DNA of 60,000 nucleotides from Membranipora membranacea (taxonomy: Eukaryota > Bryozoa > Gymnolaemata > Cheilostomatida > Membraniporidae). Of this stretch, positions 48,502 to 60,000 are shown piece by piece. Location of the stretch: assembly GCA_914767715.1 (NCBI GenBank), contig OU612068.1, forward strand, positions 18,974,001 through 19,034,000. Direction: 5' to 3'. Positions within the stretch are counted from its first letter, which is position 1. Every line of letters begins with the position of its first letter. The translations under genes were made by a program, and so were the position numbers. The notes under the pieces are model-generated. The model worked only from the letters and a program-made list of their open reading frames with translations. It ran no database searches and was not told where the DNA came from.

Positions 48502-51500
48502 CTTATTGATTTGATTTTATTTATCAGATTATATTTGTGATAAACAAAATTTTGGTGCAGTCTGGGTTGGAAATCTTACAATAAAATTTTGTATATTTCA
48601 CCATTATATACATGGTTCGCATAAGTTTTATGTCATTGAACAAAAATTTTTGGTTATTTAATATTTAATAAAGAAAGTAATATTATTTTTCATAAGGAAA
48701 TTTGTTATGATTATTTGCTATTTTTGCGTGATGCATTCACAAACAAGTAGTTATCTCTATACGCCTAAATTTTTTACATCCACTAATTAATGACAATCAA
48801 AAGAGCCATGCTGATTTCCTTTGTGTTTTCAATCTCTATAAACATGTAACGGTATTATCATAACCATATAATATGTATTTTTAATCTCACTATGATTTTA
48901 ATGCTAGTACTTATACAAAAAAATCTATTTATGAATAAAGTAACATTAAAAAACCCAGTTCGAACAATCATGTGAGATCCCTGCCTCACTCCAGTTTGAA
49001 GTTTGTTTATTGTCTAATTCTATATTCATCCTGTAATAGGTTGATAGTTGATAGTGAAATTTATGTATATGGGGCCTGTCCGCTAGCCATTGTGTTGGTT
49101 CTGATTGGTTAGGCGGAGTCTCCCCAAAAATAACAAATCAGAGCCAAAACACTGGCTACCTGACAGCCTCCATAAGAAACTTTACTTATCATAGCGACAG
49201 CCTTCAACAGATTAACGCTTTGCTGAAACCCTCCATGCTGATACATGATAGAATAAATGGTTCTCCTCCTACTCACTTTGGAAATTCAAAACATTCCCCT
49301 GAGCATTCATCAATTTTCCTTCAACTAAATTGAGTAAGCAAGTAGTGAGTAGCCAGAACAGTACCAATAAGCAATTGATACAAGGCAGTCTTAATCATAA
49401 TTTAGTAAAGCTTAATATCAGCATCAGTATTTTGGTCAGGAGCTATGAACTGTAATTCAATTCCATAATTTGAAAATATTTACATCCAATGTTCATTCTT
49501 AGCTATAATCTTTCCTATAAGAGATTTAAAATTAACTGGTTAAAGAAATTCTAGTAGTTTTACCAAGCCTACACGTTAAATGTCAACAACAGAACTTGGA
49601 CCAATACAATCAAGAAATTTGACATTTTTCCTAGAAATAAACTCATGTTTAAACTGATTTCTTCTCATTATATATTTTAGAGGTTAATGAAGCTTAATAC
49701 TGACATCTTGCTCTGTCTTGCATATGCAGGGAGCTAATAACTTGACGTGATTTGAACTACATTTGATTCAAAGTACATTTTAAATACGTGTCTCAGTGGC
49801 GACAAACAGGGTCCCAAGAAATAAACCTATATTGAAGCCTGACGAGTGTACGAGGGAAAAGGGAAGGCAAGTTTGAGCTGCTGTTATTGGTTCTCATATT
49901 GTTGATGGTGCCCAATGTGTAGCATCTTCAACTCAGCGCTCAGTGTTTGTTTCTGGCCCAACGTATATTGGCCATCGATGCACATTCTAGTCAAGCTTAC
50001 AAACTGCGCCTCAATCAGCAATGAAAAGGTCACTGCCTAGGAAGCAGCCAGGCAGAGCCATATGTCCATTCCCATGTGTTATAATACTGCATCAACTAGT
50101 CAAGGTTAACGCAATATTGCTCTTATCAAAGCCTTGGTGTAACCACATACAGTCATCGTTACGCAACATCTGATTTTCCCATTCGGAAATACAGAAACAT
50201 GTAGTGGCTGAGGGCTTTCATCATATCTGGAAGTCATATCGCCATTATTACTGGTTGATGAGTAGTATTCTTATCTTTAACTTTCCGATTTGCAATATCA
50301 TCACCTGATGCGAAAGTGATACACATTACGTATGGTTGCCACACACGTTGGGTTCTGACTTAGCAATGGGGATTCTACTGCTTACTGATATGCAAAACAA
50401 ATTTGGGTTCAGCTAAACAAAAGCGGGCCGCGGAGTAAAATTCTTACATGAGATGTGGCTATAAAACTATTTTCCACGGTACACTGGAGCATCAGCCAGT
50501 ATGCCAATGCCAAGTATGCTGCAGTGAATGTGATATGCATGTTGTACAGATAAATATGTATAGTCATGGGTCATATAGTTATATTAGCACGATATGTCTG
50601 CTGAAAAACAAAAATATTATTATTGCTCAAGTAATGGTCACACACTGTAATACTTGATCCTCTGTTTGAGAGTAGTTAATGTACAGGTAATCCTATAATT
50701 GGTCATTATTGTCTCCTGAGTGGGTCTGTAGGAGATTTAGAAGACCAGCGTAATGAAATTGTAAACGGTAATCAATAATAACCAAGCTACTTATGAGTTA
50801 GAACAGGACTAGAATATCAGGCTTTTCAGAATAATTAGGACAATACCAGGCTAAATGACAAAGTCAGTAACCCTACTGCCATCAGGTTGAGACTGAAATT
50901 TGTGTTATTCAACTGTCAGTCCGGATGTTGGATGTGTTACGGCATATTCTGCACGTTCATCTGCATTGTCAAGAGATCAAAGATGATTCCGCTGTTTAAA
51001 TAATGACAACCTACTTTTTGAACGTTGCTGTACTCAAACAAGCAGCAAAAAATATTTGACAATTACGCAAACATCAATACTGTAGCTATGATAAATCAAC
51101 AAAATCAGACAACACCGCTGTTGTATTTCCATCATAATACGCTTAGTTTCTGTCGGTCGAAAATTGAAAAACTTATTTTTGGTTTCTAATGCAAACACAA
51201 TGTTTGATGAATCTCTCCGGCTTTTTGATTTAAGCCAAGTGACAAAGATATTTGAAAATTGCAAAATTTAAGGGGTGAAACTCACAAGCAAATTCATGAG
51301 TATAACGTATCTCTGTCATTATGAGTGGCTGCAGTACGAGCCCAGTGCCAACTATGCTGGCTACTTACAAAATTTTAATTCAAATAATTATCATGTAGTT
51401 TGAGCCCGACACGGTATTTGTCTAAATCTAGGCAATTCATATAAATGGTCTAAGTCCAAGCTGCCTAATTATTTAGGCCAATAATTGATCAATATTGATA

Positions 51501-53190
51501 TTCTTTCAACTTTGTTATCCAAAGAAGGAGTTGTCCCCTCAAAAGAAACTAACAATAATTTATGAGAAGACAACTTTGGCACATATGTATTACAGGATAC
51601 AGAATGTAGTCTTTTTTGAGACTCCAACATGAAGGACAGGATAAGGTCAGTATAAAGATTTGTGTTTGAATGTCAATGTATGGATATAGTGGAGCTCAAA
51701 TGGAAGCCTATATGGGAAGCGGCAAGGTTAGTTTCTTTTTTCTTCCTAGGGCATGTAACATTTATTTGGTCATTTCATAGAAGATAATTGCTCAACATAG
51801 ATGATTTGTTGCTATGAAGTACTTGGGAATATCTGAAAGGATAAAACATTGACTTTGGTAAAATGTTCCAATCTATTCTTTCAAAAATGTAAACAAATTA
51901 AACTCACTAACTTTTTCATTCAAAAAAAAGATTCAATCAATTATCAATCACTTTTTTCTTGCACTTAACTTAGTAATAATCAGGGTCAGTTACAATGGAC
52001 AGCAATGACAGCAAGTTTGAATGACGCATGTTGTTGTGGTTTTACTGTGGTCTGAGAGAATTCTCTAGATAGATGGGCATCATCCTGTTTTTGCCATTGA
52101 TTGATTTGGCTGTAGGTAGTGTTGTGTTAGAAGATGGGGAACAGCTAATAATGTTCATGGTACTTTCCTGTTAGTACCTATATAAATACCTGGTTTTATT
52201 GCGTATTGCATGTGATGGACTGAGCCGAGCCGCAATATTCCAGCTCTATCCAGGTGCTCTTACAGGTTGCGCCATCAAGGCAGATGGTGTAAAGCTAATA
52301 AAACATTAACTTTCCCAGGCTACCTCATTAGGTTCTCTAAGAAAAGTACAAGATCCACGTGTATGATACCCCATGCATGACACAAGGAGTATACCATTAG
52401 TATAACTCCTTACATGACACTGTCCACTTGGCCAACCCTTAGGCTACATGCTGATAGTTAGTGAAAACGTGGAATTGTCTGTAGCCTAATCAATGAAGAG
52501 AGTTCATCGATGAAAATCCAAATAGTAAATTGACTAACCTTAGCATTAAGAAAGTAGCCGGGCCTTTACTGAGACTCTAGCGATTGAAGTACTTTGTTAT
52601 GAGAAGCTGATCTAGCTTTATGAAAATATTCAGTCAAAGGTTTTCAATAGGGAATACTGACCTACCGGAAAATGCCTTATTATTTTATGCATAGTTTGCA
52701 TAATGTAGGCCCACTCAGGTCAGGTCTTTCACGTCTTCGTCTCCATCTTGCATTATCATAGGCCGGTTGTGCTTGTGAGATGTTGCTAACTAACATCATA
52801 ATGCTTGGATGCTACTTACAAATAGTTTGATTGAAAGACCGCAATACATTATATTATCACAGTTTTTAGTTGTTGAGATTATTACTAAATGATCATTATT
52901 TTGACTAGGGATGGGATGACTTGATTGGCTGACCTCTCAATGTAGAATGCATCTGTGCAAGATCCATGCTACTGTTACATGTTGCTTTCCAATTAAAAGT
53001 TTAGTTTTCTCTGACACTACAAAACCAAATCAGGCGATATCACTTCTATCAAATATAATAGACATACTTATTACATATTAAATGGTTTTTTTATGATCTT
53101 TTACAGACTGTGTTATTCTTTACTGGTTAAACTGCATGTGAAGATATAAGAACAGCACTACATATCAACTAACGTCTAGGAGGTATCAAG
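48498..53190. other. 4.7 kb gene-free interval upstream of NUP93
   Basis: Apart from a foldback element at 49068-49174 I see no gene, RNA or conserved repeat. Frames are short (at most 76 codons) and have no splice-linked partners. The final few hundred bases are presumably the NUP93 promoter. Confidence 0.4.
49068..49174. mobile_element. Foldback MITE-like element, ~107 bp
   Basis: The arm TATGGGGCCTGTCCGCTAGC with the following CATTGTGTTGGTTCTGATT is the imperfect reverse complement of AATCAGAGCCAAAACACTGG with CTACCTGACAGCCTCCATA. The arms are about 43 bp with a loop of about 18 bp. No clear flanking duplication. Confidence 0.5.
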
Positions 53191-56100
53191 ATGGCTAGTG
53201 AGGATTTCTCAGGTTTGCTGCAGAAAGCCGAGGAACTTTGCTCCACTTTTGATACAGATGTCGAGCTTCCACGAGTGGATAGAAGTCTGCAGCAGATATT
53301 AGAGGCAGGGCAGAAGCTATGGTCTAAAAGCCAGCATGCTGCCAGTGAAGATGCTGTTAATGTAAAAGCGTAAGTTTATGTGATGTTTTATGTTCATTTC
53401 AAATTGTCATTTTTATCATGAAAGAAATTGTGAGAATCGAGTGATGTATTTTGATTTTCCCTTGTGTCGTTGCATCCTTCGAGTACGATTCAAAAGCCTA
53501 CCTTGTCACTTATTGCGTGATACAAAGCGGAAATATGGTTATGAAATGAGTGCTATTTTTATATTTTAGCGCCACTTTGCTTGGGCCCAAGGGTTATGGC
53601 ATTCCTCAAATATCACAGAAGTTGGAAAGTTTGAGCTCAGTGAAAACATATGAGGCGTTAGAACCTGTCCAAGAGACAGATGTTCGGGCATTTTTGAAGA
53701 ATGAACGAGATAATGCTCTTCTTGCTGCCATAGAGTCTACAAAAAAGAGGGTATGCTCATGTCTATGCAAAAAGTTCAATTCAATTGGCTAGATTTCACT
53801 TGTGACCTCAATGGAATAAACATAAATAATGAATGTGTTTAGAAATTTAAGTTTCAGGATTAAAGTATTCCCAAGAGGAGAGAATCACCACACCCCAATA
53901 TAGATAAACTGCCATATTTTCTCCTCAATGTTAACTATAAGAGCCCACAATATAAATTATTTGACGTAATAATTATTCACCACAAATTTAGTTATATAAA
54001 AAAAATAACAAAAAAGGTCATTTTTTTCAGCAACTTTAATTCTTTAATGGTCGTAACTTTTGAGTTTGGTGTTTCAGACATTTGCGGAGGCTGAGAGCAG
54101 ACACTGGGAAAGTATGAGAGATGAGTGGGAGAGAGAGAAGCAGAGATTACTAAACACTCTACTTGGTTCTCAACAAGATTCTACTATAGACTTCTCATTA
54201 GATCAATCCAGCATGGTATGTTGTAGTAATTACTCTGTTCCTACCTTGTACTTGTAAATTTTAGGTTGCTTATCATTCTTTCCTGTTTGAGCAATGCTAA
54301 CATATATTATCAGTGTTTTATGAATGTCATTCGCACATGTCTTCTCAAGATACCAATTATGTATCAAACTTTTTTTTGCAGATGGGAGGTGGTGCAGCCG
54401 ATATGAGTATGTCAGCTTTAGGAACACACAGAAGTGCTATGGATCCTGTAGAATTAGCATATGCTAAACAGATCTACATATACAATGATGATGTGATTGC
54501 GGGTGGAACTGTGCCTCCCCTACTCTTGAAGATGATGGAAGTTGCCGATACCCTTGGTGATGAGGTGAGCCCTTTAGCTGGAGATATGCAGCCCTGGAGA
54601 TATGCAGCCCTTTAGCTGGAGATATGCAGCATAAACCCATAATTTTTTCCTCTTAATCAAGGCTATATAGGAAAATATGTACTTCATGTAGTATGCCACT
54701 TATAATGTTTGTCATACTTTGAACAGTATCTTGTATTGTTACTAAATAGAAAAAAAAACTAGCTTTTGTTAATTTTGATTATTTTCCCTGTGTTTTATAG
54801 CAAGTGAAAGGAGTGTGGAACATGGTGGAAGCAGTTAGTGCTATTGCCACTCAGAATCTAAGCTCAGATCGTAACTCACAAAGGCTACATGAGTCCATTG
54901 TGTCATGCTCTATAAAACATCTAGAGAAAAGGTCAGTGCGAACGCTGGCAGTTTTGCGTTATATACAATACCGATTCAAAGCATGCGATGTGGCTTGGCA
55001 AATTATCTGATTGTGTTTTCTGTTATCATTTTAAAAACTAAATGTTGGATTTATACTGCATCTCCACAAAATAATATGGCAACAATTCCAATATGTAATT
55101 TGTTAAAGTCGGTGGTGCTTGAGCAAAATAACTTCAAAGACCAGCGTAATTATCTTGAGCTCAAACTGACATAGCACAACATGGAAATTTCTCGTTTAAG
55201 TTATCTGAAGCATGTACAGCAAGTGGTGAATAGAAATCTACAGAAAGCCATGCTAGGAGGAATTCCTGGAACCAAACAACTGGTGAAAAGTTATCTCAAG
55301 ATCATACTCAGTCAAATTCAGAATCCAGGGTTTGAGGTAAGTGTGTTACACTTTGCTATCAAAACACAGCCTAGAATGACCCAACCCCACCTGCTTCATG
55401 GCATCAACATGGAATATAGAAATAAAATCTATTGTTTGCAAAAAAAAGTTTTGAGTCATTTAGGCAGTTTTTCTTGTGCAGATTCTGAATTAAATACCAC
55501 GCATTAAAGCAAAGCTTCTGTATTAACTACTTTAAAAGCTCTCATGTTCCTGTATTCATTGAAAAGGGAATGAAATCCATGTGCGTAAGTGTCCTAGACA
55601 AAGTTCTTTGTATTCAATGACCCCTTTCTTTACGGAGCGTATATCATGCTGGAGTCCAATTAATGCCACATTTCGGTAATATTGTGACATCAGTGCAAAG
55701 TGTTACTGTTTTAAGTTTTTCTGCGACCCACTTCTCGAAGCCTGTGATTCTCATATTTAAGGATGAGCCAGTTGAGGGGCATCCTGTGTGGCCGATGATA
55801 TATTACTGTCTGCGATGTGGAGATTTACAGGCTGCTGCTGATATAGCACAGCAGGCTGTAGCTCCTAATGTAAGAGAGTTTAGTGGGTATATCAGAGAGT
55901 ACGCATCACACGGTCACCTTACTGAGACATCAGTCAGGAACATGAAATATGCCTACAGGAAAGAAGTCAGAAACAGCCTCGATCCATTTAAAAGGTATAT
56001 TTGAGAACCTCTAATATATATTTTTTTTAACTTTATTGGCATCTATATCATTTTTTATGAAACTGTTTTTCAAAAGTGCCAAACAAACAAAAAATGGGTG

Positions 56101-59100
56101 ACACAAAAAATATGATTGAATGACAATAGATTATTACTGTGTTATGCATGTTATAACAAGGCTTTCGTGAAAGAAAGTCGTTTAGAGATGCTGCTAACTT
56201 AACAGGTAGAAATCAAACTGTTTAGCTCAACATTTATCAGCATGATATGAGCCATACTTGTCAGTGTCAACTGTGAAAGCAACGTGAGAGAGTGACATTA
56301 ATTATCACCTAGTCATAATATATCACAGATTAGCTTTATCCTTACTCTGCGTATGATCCTACCACTTATATTAGCTGAACCGTAGCAAAAGGCTGCATAC
56401 ATTTGGCAACTCTGCTCCGTACTATAAGATCTCGTTTTGAAACACATAGAAAATATGATATGTCTCCCGCAATATCTCACATTCAAGTCACCATACCTTT
56501 AAATGATGGTGACTTTTAAAATGAAACATGTGTTTGCGGCTTTTATTAAAGTAGTGATTACCTTTTTGATGCCCAGGGTATACGTGTTATAAATCAGGAC
56601 ATTAGCATATATCTGTAAGGTAAATTGTTTAATGAAAACTTAGGAACCTGGTGACATTTTATTGAGGTATTATGGTAGATGTTTGACTTTTCTGGCTTAG
56701 TAACTCTCTCTCTCTCTCTCTATGATTACAGAGTAGTGTATTGTGTGATGGGATGCTGTAACCTCGAAGATGCACATTCAGAGGTAGCTGAGAAGATAGA
56801 TGACTATCTGTGGCTCAGACTCACACAGATACAGTCTAGCAGTAAGATGCCACAAGGTGATGATGTCATCACTCTACCTAAACTACAGACTCAACTACTC
56901 ATAGACTGGGGTGAGTTAACTTTATTATACAGTCTCATAATGTCACATACTGTCACGTACTGTCATACACTGTCCATCATTGGGTACTGAATGTTATTGA
57001 GATAAGTCATGGTGGTAAAAGATTAAAATTTTTCTAGAATATTTCATAATGTCGATTATGTGATGGTGTGACTCATCATAAATAAAGGATTGCGAGTTCA
57101 TGTTCAGGGAGAAGACAACTTTTTATATGGACCAATTTTCGCATGATTGTTCTAGGCAGGAAGTTTGAGTTATATGAACGAAATCCGATGTCCAAACACC
57201 ATGGTCTTAAGTTGTAAAAATCTCATACTAACTAAGGATGTTTGCTTTGTTTACAGGAGAGTCACATTTTCAGGCACAGCAGAGACCATACTTATATTTC
57301 CCTGTACTGCTGCTGACTGGCCAGTTTGAAGCAGCGATTGAGTTTCTGTCTCGACACGACAGGCTGCTGACTCATGCTGTACATATAGCTCTTGTACTTT
57401 ATGAGCTGAAGCTTATTCAACTGCCCAGCAACATACAAACTCATCTATGTAAGTTAGGGAATTCAATGAAATATCTGACAATAATCAGTTCTCAGCTGAA
57501 ACTCGCTACTGTTCCATCTGGGATTGCCTTGTATAAAGTGCTGTAGAATGAGAAAGTTTTGCACTGTATAGTTGCGATTCTAGTTGTGATTATGTGAGAC
57601 TTGTGTAATTTTTTGGAAGGTTAGACTCCTTGAGAGGCACCATCTGAGATTGGGCTCTTAGTCTCTCTTCGATGGTGGCAGAGTCAGACCATATTTGAAA
57701 GCCTGTCAAACATGAGTAAAATATGGAACGTGAATTTAGATGTCTGTTGTCTGTATCACTGAATGTTAATTTTTCTATTAGTCAGCTATTTATAAATCTT
57801 ATTGTGAGACATATCAGTTGAACAGTTTTCAGAAATCTTTATTTCTCAATGATTTTATGTCATTGCCTTATATCTGCAGTGAGTCGGGAGACTTCAGATA
57901 CAGAACCTTTACGTAGAATTAATCTAGCCCGACTCGTGGTGATGTATACTCGTAAGTTTGAGGTTACCGATCCCAGAGAGGCTCTACAATACTTCTACTT
58001 TCTCAGGTATTATTGTGTTCTTTAATTTTTTAATCTTTTTTTTTATCTTTTCCAGGCCAGTGTAAAAAAACAGTAAAACTCTCATCTCAAATCAACATAT
58101 TTGCTCACCTGGAATTTTCCTTCATTCCTGTTGGTGTATAGAATCTTCGTTCCTATGTTATGTTCTCAATTTAAAGAAGTGAAAAGCTTATGTCATTGCA
58201 AATAGTCAATGAAATCCATGCTTGTTATGTCAATTGATATAATGAAATTATGAAAACTTGCAAAAAATGTTTCTTATATGGAGATGGAATTTGAAATGAT
58301 TTTGGAAATTGACTCAATGCATTAGACGAACATTAATAGATATTCATGTCTGATTCATATCCACAGAAATATGAAGTCATCAAAGGGAGAGAATCTATTT
58401 ATATCCTGTGTCAGTGAACTGGTACTAAATACTAGAGAGTTTGATATGTTACTTGGTAAGATGGAGAGAAACGGCAAGAGGAAGGTAAGTTACCTACACA
58501 GCTCACACTAAAAGATAACCTAGATAACCTCTCACTTCCTTTTCTTGTTTTATTGCACATGCTCAAAGGGTATACTTAGGACTCTGAAAATATTCTGACT
58601 GAAATTGTGTCATCTAAGTCAAGCTGTTTTTTTATTGATACAATACAAGGATTGGATTGGAAGTAGGCTTACATTAACTTTGAGGTATTACTTTATCCCA
58701 ATCAGCAACTTTTAGCAAGTTTGCATAATATACAACCTCTGCAATGTCCTGCCAAAGAAGCGGCTTTTTTGCAATTGAAACTTCCGTTTACCTTTAATTT
58801 TTGAATATAGTCATTGTGCCGCCTATGGTATTCAAAGTAACTTCTTTTGTCGTGTGATGCTTTTTGTGTTGACATGTATCCTGCTCATTTCTCGTTTTTG
58901 GTTTAAAGAGCTACAACTAAAACCAGGTGAATAACAGATATAGCAAATTTAAAACACTCAAAATCAACTTATTCCACCCTTGATGCCTCTCAGTTTTCCT
59001 GCCGATAATGAATGGTGCATGAATTTAGATTTTATCTGTTCTGCATTGTAGCCGGGAGCTATTGATAAATTCCAGTCAGACACTAAGAACATAATAGACA

Positions 59101-60000
59101 CAGTCGCACTCAACACAGAAAAGAAGGGGATGTTTGAGGAAGCTGTTTCACTGTATGATCTAGCACAGGTAAGGTGATGTTGCTGAGTGAATGCAACCTG
59201 CGTCATCAGGCCATTTAATATATTGCAGACCTAGAGATGTCAGCAAATAAGACAAAAAATCTGTCGACATCGAATTTATCGCTATAGCGAGAATTCTGGT
59301 TGTTCTGTTGTCAAGCAACTAACAGTGTCATGTGTTTAGAAGTTTTTCTCTCTCTGACTAATGATGGCAGAGATAAGATAACTTCAAACAATTAATTGCA
59401 AAGACAGCAATGTACAACATGGATCATTTTCTCTGCCAAACTGAACAGTATTATATAATTATTACATCTCACACTCTACCATATCAATCATTTGTTTCAC
59501 AGTCACATGAGAAAGCAGTTAGGTTACTGAATCAGTTAGTGAGTCGACACATATCGGAACCTTCTATGCCAGGATCCAGTAAAGAACGTATCAGTACTGT
59601 TGCTCTGGAGATCGCTAAACGGTAAGCTATGGTTCCGATAACAATTTATTTTTGTATAGCATTTTGATGAGTATTTAGATCTTGACATTTTACACAGAAT
59701 CTAATTATTAAATTGGTTCTTAGTCATAAACCTATTTGTATGTTAGACGCATATTCTTGATGAGCTGTTTTCACCATGCATGCAGCCATAGTATGACACT
59801 ACTCTTTTCCCACGACGATCATATGTACAGTATAAAAATGTCTTGCCCACTGGAATGCGAGGGGGTTATGTTTTTGACTTTATTCACAGTTTCTTGCCAA
59901 CTTGTAAGCATGATGAATTGTATGCCACTACAGCCATTCTTAACCAATGGTAAGCAGTCAACTGAAAGTCGCGATGAACCGATTAACCCATTCTCACTCT
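53191..60000 (+). CDS. NUP93: Nucleoporin NUP93 (3' end outside the window)
   Basis: Thirteen exons are visible: 53191-53369, 53570-53750, 54078-54215, 54382-54564, 54801-54931, 55201-55336, 55762-55994, 56732-56910, 57257-57448, 57880-58006, 58367-58484, 59052-59168 and 59503-59621. They encode 677 residues plus two bases; human NUP93 has 819, so about 140 codons lie beyond the window and 59622-60000 is intron. NUP93 is the linker scaffold of the inner ring of the nuclear pore complex, binding NUP205/NUP188 and recruiting the NUP62 complex through its N-terminal helix. Identifying stretches are [85 protein letters not shown] and GLFEEA-like [14 protein letters not shown]. The N-terminal coiled-coil region and the alpha-solenoid are both represented. 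Two exons use AAG acceptors (before 55201 and 55762), chosen because they alone keep phase and homology. Confidence 0.94.
54565..54630 (+). repeat. Short tandem repeat next to the NUP93 exon 4 donor
   Basis: CTGGAGATATGCAGC occurs three times just after the exon 4 donor site, two of them preceded by CCCTTTAG. It is noncoding and could be a recent local duplication. Confidence 0.5.

Noticed and set aside
1-60000. Prokaryotic-type system (defence island, CRISPR, operon)
   Set aside because: All identified genes have introns and animal families; no regularly spaced identical repeats with unique spacers and no polycistronic arrangement are present.

Overview
This 60 kb window is AT-rich animal (metazoan) nuclear DNA. 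Every gene with a recognisable family is split by GT-AG introns, poly(A) signals are AATAAA-like, and the families are animal ones: an ETS factor of the ERG/FLI/FEV group, a cholesterol 25-hydroxylase relative, BCKDK, DDX54 and NUP93. Eight intact or window-truncated protein genes in 60 kb, introns mostly of 0.3-1 kb, and many short inverted-repeat transposons suggest a compact invertebrate genome. The lineage cannot be fixed from the sequence; a marine invertebrate such as a tunicate or ambulacrarian is only a guess. There is no prokaryotic, viral or CRISPR content.

Layout. 0.98-4.2 kb (+): four-exon CH25H-like membrane di-iron hydroxylase. 4.2-10.5 kb: gene-free, probably upstream regulatory DNA of the next gene. 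10.5-12.4 kb (+): four-exon ETS factor of 288 residues without a Pointed domain. 13.5-21.4 kb (-): eleven-exon branched-chain ketoacid dehydrogenase kinase, convergent with the ETS gene; its introns hold most of the small inverted-repeat elements. 21.4-25.4 kb: gene-poor, with a broken LINE reverse transcriptase. 25.5-26.5 kb (-): three-exon gene for a 140-residue single-pass membrane protein with one six-cysteine module. 28.4-39.2 kb (+): nineteen-exon DDX54 helicase. 39.6-41.3 kb: non-autonomous DNA transposon with ~0.4 kb terminal inverted repeats. 42.2-43.1 kb (+): two-exon dithiol glutaredoxin, followed at 45.0-45.7 kb by a decayed duplicate. 48.3-48.5 kb (+): 80-residue secreted six-cysteine peptide. 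53.2 kb to the end (+): thirteen exons of NUP93, whose last ~140 codons lie outside the window.

The genes do not form a pathway. They are mostly housekeeping functions (mitochondrial amino-acid catabolism, ribosome biogenesis, nuclear pore, redox) beside a developmental transcription factor. I found no multi-gene novel system. The most original items are the two small orphan proteins (25.5-26.5 kb and 48.3 kb), a hairpin MITE family with 9-11 bp target-site duplications present three times in 1.6 kb, the long-TIR element with internal repeats, and a duplicated 3' splice site just after the DEAD motif of DDX54. Exon borders were read by eye; reading phase was checked at every junction and each complete gene totals a multiple of three.
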